Source: JAQVHD01 sp035369485 (GTDB lineage: Bacteria > Patescibacteriota > Minisyncoccia > UBA6257 > JAAZHW01). Taken from it: DNA of 9,690 nucleotides. The stretch is from the NCBI GenBank assembly GCA_035369485.1, contig DAOSMC010000015.1, positions 1 to 9,690 of the forward strand, written 5' to 3'. Position 1 is the stretch's first letter; each line of letters starts with the position of its first letter. Under the pieces are notes generated by a model. That model was given only the letters and a program-made list of their open reading frames with translations. It did not search any database and was not told where the DNA came from. A program made the translations under genes and the position numbers. Below are positions 6,110-9,690 of the stretch, piece by piece.

Positions 6110-6541
6110 CTATTCCGCTTTAATTTTTACTTTTTTCACTCTGTTTTTATCCAGTTTAGGAAGGCGAATAGTTAAAATGCCATTTCTTAAACTAGCGCTA
6201 ACGCGATCACCATCAATTTCTACTGGCAAAATAACTGAACGGCTAAATGATCCCCAATAGCACTCCTGATAAAAATAATCATTCGCTCTAACCTCCTCAT
6301 CTAATTCCCGCTTACCCTTGATGGTAATCATATCGTTTACAATGGAGATATCAATATCCTCGGGTTTTACTCCAGCCACGGCGGATTTAATAACAATTTC
6401 CGTCGGCGTCTGATAAACATCAACCATTAACTGACCTTCCCCAGTTAAAACATCCTCTTCTTCATTAGACGAAGGAGTGTTTTTAATTTCAATATCTTTT
6501 TCGACGTCTTCGCCTTTTGATTTAAATAATTTAAACGCCAT
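6110..6541 (-). CDS. hsp20: Hsp20/alpha-crystallin small heat-shock protein
   Basis: A 143-residue small heat-shock protein, an ATP-independent holdase that binds unfolding proteins in the cytoplasm. The alpha-crystallin domain covers about residues 38-130, with VDVYQTPTEIVIKSAVAGV at its start and the family hallmark GILTIRLPK at 121-129. The lysine-rich tail contains V138-K-I140, which fits the I/V-x-I/V motif that docks subunits into oligomers. The N-terminal arm (1-37) is short, acidic and polar, with less of the hydrophobic content found in large-oligomer members. Its ATG overlaps the end of the membrane-protease gene by 11 bp, making it the last gene of the leftward operon. No CIRCE-like element or separate promoter is visible upstream, so it is probably transcribed with valS and the protease. 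Confidence 0.93.
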   Translation of the reverse strand: MAFKLFKSKGEDVEKDIEIKNTPSSNEEEDVLTGEGQLMVDVYQTPTEIVIKSAVAGVKPEDIDISIVNDMITIKGKRELDEEVRANDYFYQECYWGSFSRSVILPVEIDGDRVSASLRNGILTIRLPKLDKNRVKKVKIKAE

Positions 6542-7316
6542 ATGTTTTTTGATAAGACTCTACTTGTTTAAAAGCTCGACTCATTACATAATTAGAAATA
6601 ATTAATAAAGCCGCAACACCAAAAGCAAAGTAAAGATTTTCAACAGTTTTCATTATAAGATAATTATAACAAGAATGCAAAAGAGAAGCCATTATAATTC
6701 CAAAAACAAGCAATCCAATGATAGCATATTTTTTCTTTTTTAAAATTCGGCCGATTGCCCAAAAATAACCAAAAATAGAGCAAGAAGAAGCATGGAGAAA
6801 AACAGCCGAAAGAAGGCGAATGAACATAGTAATAATAAGCGTATTGATAATCGGAGCAGATAGAGAAAAAGAAGCTAGATTTTGCCAATTTACCAAAACC
6901 ATATTTTCTTGAAGGATTGAAAAACAGACTTTTAAATTTTCTGCCGCTGCAAATCCTAATCCAGTAACAACAGCATAAATAATAGGATCCGTTGTTTCAT
7001 CGCGAAAATGAGGGTTCTTGAAAGAGCTAAAGAATGTGGCTATGAACTTGCCGGTTTCTTCTAAAAATGGCAGAAACAAAAAGAAAACGATATTTATTAA
7101 ATTCTGATTATTAGGCAACTCGGTCCATTCTCCAAACAAGGCACTTTCAGCAATACCAATAATAATTGTAATTAAAACGCCAGCAGCGAAAGCTATACTT
7201 AGCCAACGTCGAGGTTCTGGCTTAAAGTCTTTTTTTAGATAATAATTCAACCAAATTAAACTGGGCGTGATGGATAGAGCGAGAAGAAAAAAAAGATAAA
7301 AAATGCCAGAAATCAT
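6531..7316 (-). CDS. prsW: PrsW-family intramembrane metalloprotease (CAAX-protease-like superfamily)
   Basis: A 261-residue polytopic membrane protein with about seven or eight hydrophobic segments. It has the active-site signatures of PrsW: EETGK (E86, E87, K90), FAAAEN with E126, and conserved membrane histidines H175 (FLHASS) and H214 (LLHSCYN). In Bacillus, PrsW cleaves the anti-sigma factor RsiW in response to envelope stress; the family is widespread and most members have unknown substrates. No sigma or anti-sigma gene is present here. I chose ATG 7316 because it overlaps the valS stop as ATGA; the in-frame TTG at 7331 would add five residues inside valS. The 11-bp overlap with hsp20 downstream suggests a shared role in protein quality control, which is an inference. 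The family call is strong; the substrate is unknown. Confidence 0.85.
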   Translation of the reverse strand: MISGIFYLFFLLALSITPSLIWLNYYLKKDFKPEPRRWLSIAFAAGVLITIIIGIAESALFGEWTELPNNQNLINIVFFLFLPFLEETGKFIATFFSSFKNPHFRDETTDPIIYAVVTGLGFAAAENLKVCFSILQENMVLVNWQNLASFSLSAPIINTLIITMFIRLLSAVFLHASSCSIFGYFWAIGRILKKKKYAIIGLLVFGIIMASLLHSCYNYLIMKTVENLYFAFGVAALLIISNYVMSRAFKQVESYQKTYGV

Positions 7317-9514
7317 ATTTTGTAAGGCCAATCCTCAATCATTAATAATTCCCTATCTTTATTAGGAAGCATTTGATAAATTTCCTCAGTAATAAAGGGC
7401 ATAAAAGGATGCAGGAGTATGAGTAAATTTTTTAATAGGGTGATGAGAAGATATTGAGCTTGGAGTCGGTTTTCTGTTTGGAGGCGCGGTTTTTCGTGCT
7501 CAATAATTTTATCTGCAAAAACATGCCAGAAATAATGATAAATTTTTTCTGCAGCAATATGGAAATTAAATTTATCCATTTCTCGAGTTACATCAGCAGT
7601 GAATTTTTCAAAATCTTTTAAGATTTTTTTATCCTCTTTAGATAATTTTGGTTGAATGCTTCCGTCAAAATCATCAAGATTCATAAGGACAAAACGGCTA
7701 GCATTCCAAATTTTATTAGCAAAATTTCGAAAAGCGCGTGTTTTATCCTCAGAGACAATAGGATCGTTGCCGGGCGCATTGCCAAAAATTAAAGACATTC
7801 TTAAAGCGTCGCACCCATACAAATCAATCATTCCTAATGGATCGATGACATTATTTTTTGATTTTGACATTTTCTGGCGATCTTTATCGCGGATTAATCC
7901 ATGAAGATATACATATTTAAAGGGCGGTTGGCCAGTTGTATAAATTCCAAAAATAATCATGCGCGCCACCCAAAAGAATAAAATATCCCAACCTGTTTCC
8001 ATAACGCTTGTAGGATAGAATTTTTTAAAATCTTCATTATTGGGATAACCAAGCGTGGCATAAGGCCATTGACCAGAAGAAAACCAGGTATCAAAAACAT
8101 CCTCCTCTTTTTTAAAGGTTACATTGCCGCAATGGGGGCATTTTTTTGGTTCGCCTTCTTCAATATAAACCACCTCTTTATTGCATTTTGTGCAATACCA
8201 GATCGGAATGGGAATGCCCCAAACAATTTGGCGTGAAATATTCCAGTCTCGAATATTTTGCATCCAGTGATAAAAAATTTTTTCAAAGCGTTTGGTGATA
8301 AATTTAATTTTTTTTGATTTGACAGCTTCTACTGCTAAATCGCGCAAGGACTTTTTGCCATTTTTTGGCGGCTCAGTCATTTTGACAAACCATTGCGCTC
8401 GCGGCAAAGGCTCAATGGTGGTTTTGCATTTATAACATATTGAAACTTGGTGTTTATAATCTTCAATTTTTTCCAAAGCGCCAGCTTTTTCTAAAATTTC
8501 TACGGATTTTTGACGAGCTGCCAAAATAGGCAACTCCTTTAATTCTCCCGACAATTCATTCATTTTTCCACCCCAACCAATTATTTGATAATCGAGCGGT
8601 AATTGATGTTTTTTGCCAATTTCAAAATCAACTGCATCGTGCGCTGGAGTAATTTTTAAAGCACCGGTGCCAAATTCCTTTTCAACCAAATCATCGCTGA
8701 TGACCTTGATCTGATCGCCATACTTTCCGCGATTTTTAATAAGGGGATTAGTGACTAATTTTCCAATAAATTTTTTGTATTGTTTGTTTTGGGGATGAAC
8801 AGCAATAGCAAAATCACCGGGGATGGTTTCAGGCCGAGTGGTTGCGACGGTAATAAATTGCTGAGGATCGTCAACCAAAAAATATTTCACATAATATAAT
8901 TTATCATTTCGTTCCTCCCAATTGATTTCTAAATCAGAAAGCGCTGTTTGGTGTTTGGGACACCAATTGACAATGCGATAATCACGATAAATTAATCCAT
9001 CATTATACATGCGCTCAAATACCTGATAAACAATTTTAACAATGGAAGGGTCGAGCGTAAATTTTTCCCGACTCCAATCACATGAAGCGCCTAATTTTTT
9101 CACCTCTTTTTCCATTTGTAATTTATTATTTTGGGTAAAATCCCAGATCATTTGATAAAGTTTTTTTCGGCCGTCTTTTTCTTTCAAAATTTCAAAGCGG
9201 CTCGTTCCTCTTTTTTCTAACTCTTTTTCAAAAACCACTTGCGTTTCAAAACCCGCATGATCAGCCCCTGGCAGCCATAATGTTTTGAGTCCGCGTAGAC
9301 GCTGATAGCGAGTCATAATATCTTCAATAGTCATGGTGAGCGCATGGCCTAAGTGGAGTGATCCGTTAGCATTAGGCGGCGGCATAATAATGGAAAATGT
9401 TTTTTTATTAGAAGTAGGCAGATTATCCGGGTTAAAATAACCGGAACTCTCCCACATTTTATAAATTTTTTCTTCAACTTTATTAGGCTGATAAGTTTTT
9501 TCTAATTCAGGCAT
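7313..9514 (-). CDS. valS: Valyl-tRNA synthetase, short form
   Basis: A 733-residue class I synthetase that charges tRNA-Val. Visible parts, in order: PPPNANGSLHLGH (45-57, HIGH motif 54-57); GADHAGFETQ (83-92); the CP1 editing domain with TTRPET (225-230) and GTGALKITPAHD (282-293); a CYKC pair (360, 363); ISRQIVWGIPIP (426-437); a zinc ribbon with C441, C444, C459 and C462; DTWFSSGQWP (475-484); the KMSKS loop (548-552); and the ValRS-typical NKIWNASRFVLMN (600-612) opening the anticodon-binding helical domain. It ends directly after that domain, at EEIYQMLPNK and a short tail, so the C-terminal coiled-coil tRNA-binding arm of bacterial ValRS (usually about 860-950 residues) is missing. There is no frame disruption. 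ATG 9514 is the natural start; no Shine-Dalgarno and no T-box leader is visible. It is the first gene of the leftward operon and overlaps prsW by 4 bp. Confidence 0.96.
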   Translation of the reverse strand: MPELEKTYQPNKVEEKIYKMWESSGYFNPDNLPTSNKKTFSIIMPPPNANGSLHLGHALTMTIEDIMTRYQRLRGLKTLWLPGADHAGFETQVVFEKELEKRGTSRFEILKEKDGRKKLYQMIWDFTQNNKLQMEKEVKKLGASCDWSREKFTLDPSIVKIVYQVFERMYNDGLIYRDYRIVNWCPKHQTALSDLEINWEERNDKLYYVKYFLVDDPQQFITVATTRPETIPGDFAIAVHPQNKQYKKFIGKLVTNPLIKNRGKYGDQIKVISDDLVEKEFGTGALKITPAHDAVDFEIGKKHQLPLDYQIIGWGGKMNELSGELKELPILAARQKSVEILEKAGALEKIEDYKHQVSICYKCKTTIEPLPRAQWFVKMTEPPKNGKKSLRDLAVEAVKSKKIKFITKRFEKIFYHWMQNIRDWNISRQIVWGIPIPIWYCTKCNKEVVYIEEGEPKKCPHCGNVTFKKEEDVFDTWFSSGQWPYATLGYPNNEDFKKFYPTSVMETGWDILFFWVARMIIFGIYTTGQPPFKYVYLHGLIRDKDRQKMSKSKNNVIDPLGMIDLYGCDALRMSLIFGNAPGNDPIVSEDKTRAFRNFANKIWNASRFVLMNLDDFDGSIQPKLSKEDKKILKDFEKFTADVTREMDKFNFHIAAEKIYHYFWHVFADKIIEHEKPRLQTENRLQAQYLLITLLKNLLILLHPFMPFITEEIYQMLPNKDRELLMIEDWPYKI

Positions 9515-9690
9515 ATGATATTAAATTTTAATATAAAAAATTAGAATAAACAAGGCAGCGCTTATTTAATTTGTTATTTTGAGAGAAATTGGAAAATAGA
9601 AGGCGGCGGAAAAATTCTTTTAGAATTTTTCCGCCGCCCGTTTCGTCTTCCCTCCATTATTTCAAACATTTTATTTATGTCATTCTGAAC
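9515..9690. other. AT-rich intergenic region upstream of valS
   Basis: No gene is visible. The part next to valS is very AT-rich; on the minus strand TATATT lies 15 nt before the start codon and could be a -10 element, but I find no convincing -35, so I do not call a promoter. The rest contains the hairpin at 9602-9638 and a pyrimidine-rich stretch after it. Confidence 0.5.
9602..9638. terminator. 17-bp perfect hairpin, likely terminator of an off-window gene
   Basis: A perfect 17-bp stem (9602-9618 with 9622-9638) with loop TTT. The base is GC-only (GGCGGCGG) and the top is AAAAATTCT, the same plan as the hairpin at 6022-6062. On the minus strand it is followed by TTCTATTTTCC, a moderate U-tract, so it could terminate a leftward gene lying to the right of the window. 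On the plus strand CGTTTCGTCTTCC follows, which is weaker. A role in valS leader regulation is unlikely because it lies about 90 bp upstream of the start codon, beyond the probable promoter. Confidence 0.65.

Noticed and set aside
7317..7331. TTG start at 7331 for the PrsW-like gene
   Set aside because: The ATG at 7316 forms the common ATGA stop-start overlap with valS and loses only five residues.
9676..9690. GTCATTCTGAAC at the window end as the start of a known dispersed repeat type
   Set aside because: Similar strings begin dispersed repeats in some bacterial genomes, but only 12 bases are visible before the window ends, too few to support a call.

Overview
The window looks like chromosomal DNA of a small-genome, AT-rich bacterium, most likely a member of the Candidate Phyla Radiation (Patescibacteria, Parcubacteria-like). 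This rests on gene content and style, not on a marker gene. Coding density is high and gene overlaps are very short. None of the eight genes has a recognisable Shine-Dalgarno sequence. The set includes a short valyl-tRNA synthetase, a PrsW-type membrane protease and a membrane-anchored L,D-transpeptidase fused to a D,D-carboxypeptidase. TGA is used as an ordinary stop codon (ends at 4098, 5973 and 7313), which argues against the recoded Gracilibacteria/Absconditabacteria lineages.

Layout. Positions 1-226 are a GC-rich, non-coding block of hairpin modules containing an exact 55-bp direct repeat. A rightward single gene (283-1314) encodes an unrecognised HExxH protein that resembles a gluzincin metallopeptidase. 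It converges on a leftward radical SAM/SPASM gene (1384-2799), with a perfect 21-bp terminator stem between them. A divergent intergenic region (2800-2937) carries a palindrome over the radical SAM promoter and a second promoter for a rightward four-gene run: lone receiver domain (2938-3438), PurN-like formyltransferase (3469-4098), LDT/DD-carboxypeptidase fusion (4095-5462) and PAP2 phosphatase (5455-5973). A second perfect hairpin (6022-6062) separates this run from a leftward operon read valS, prsW-like, hsp20 (9514 down to 6110). The last 176 bases hold a third perfect hairpin.

How the genes may work together. In the rightward operon, the carboxypeptidase half of the fusion would trim pentapeptide stems to tetrapeptides, the donor that the L,D-transpeptidase half uses for 3-3 cross-links. 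The PAP2 enzyme could recycle the undecaprenyl pyrophosphate carrier. The upstream receiver and formyltransferase have no obvious role in that pathway. The leftward operon joins translation (ValRS) to protein quality control (membrane protease and small heat-shock protein). Two genes have TATAAT exactly 7 nt before ATG, predicting leaderless mRNAs. The strongest points for follow-up are the fusion enzyme, the altered phosphate loop of the PurN homologue, the putative leaderless starts and the hairpin-repeat block.
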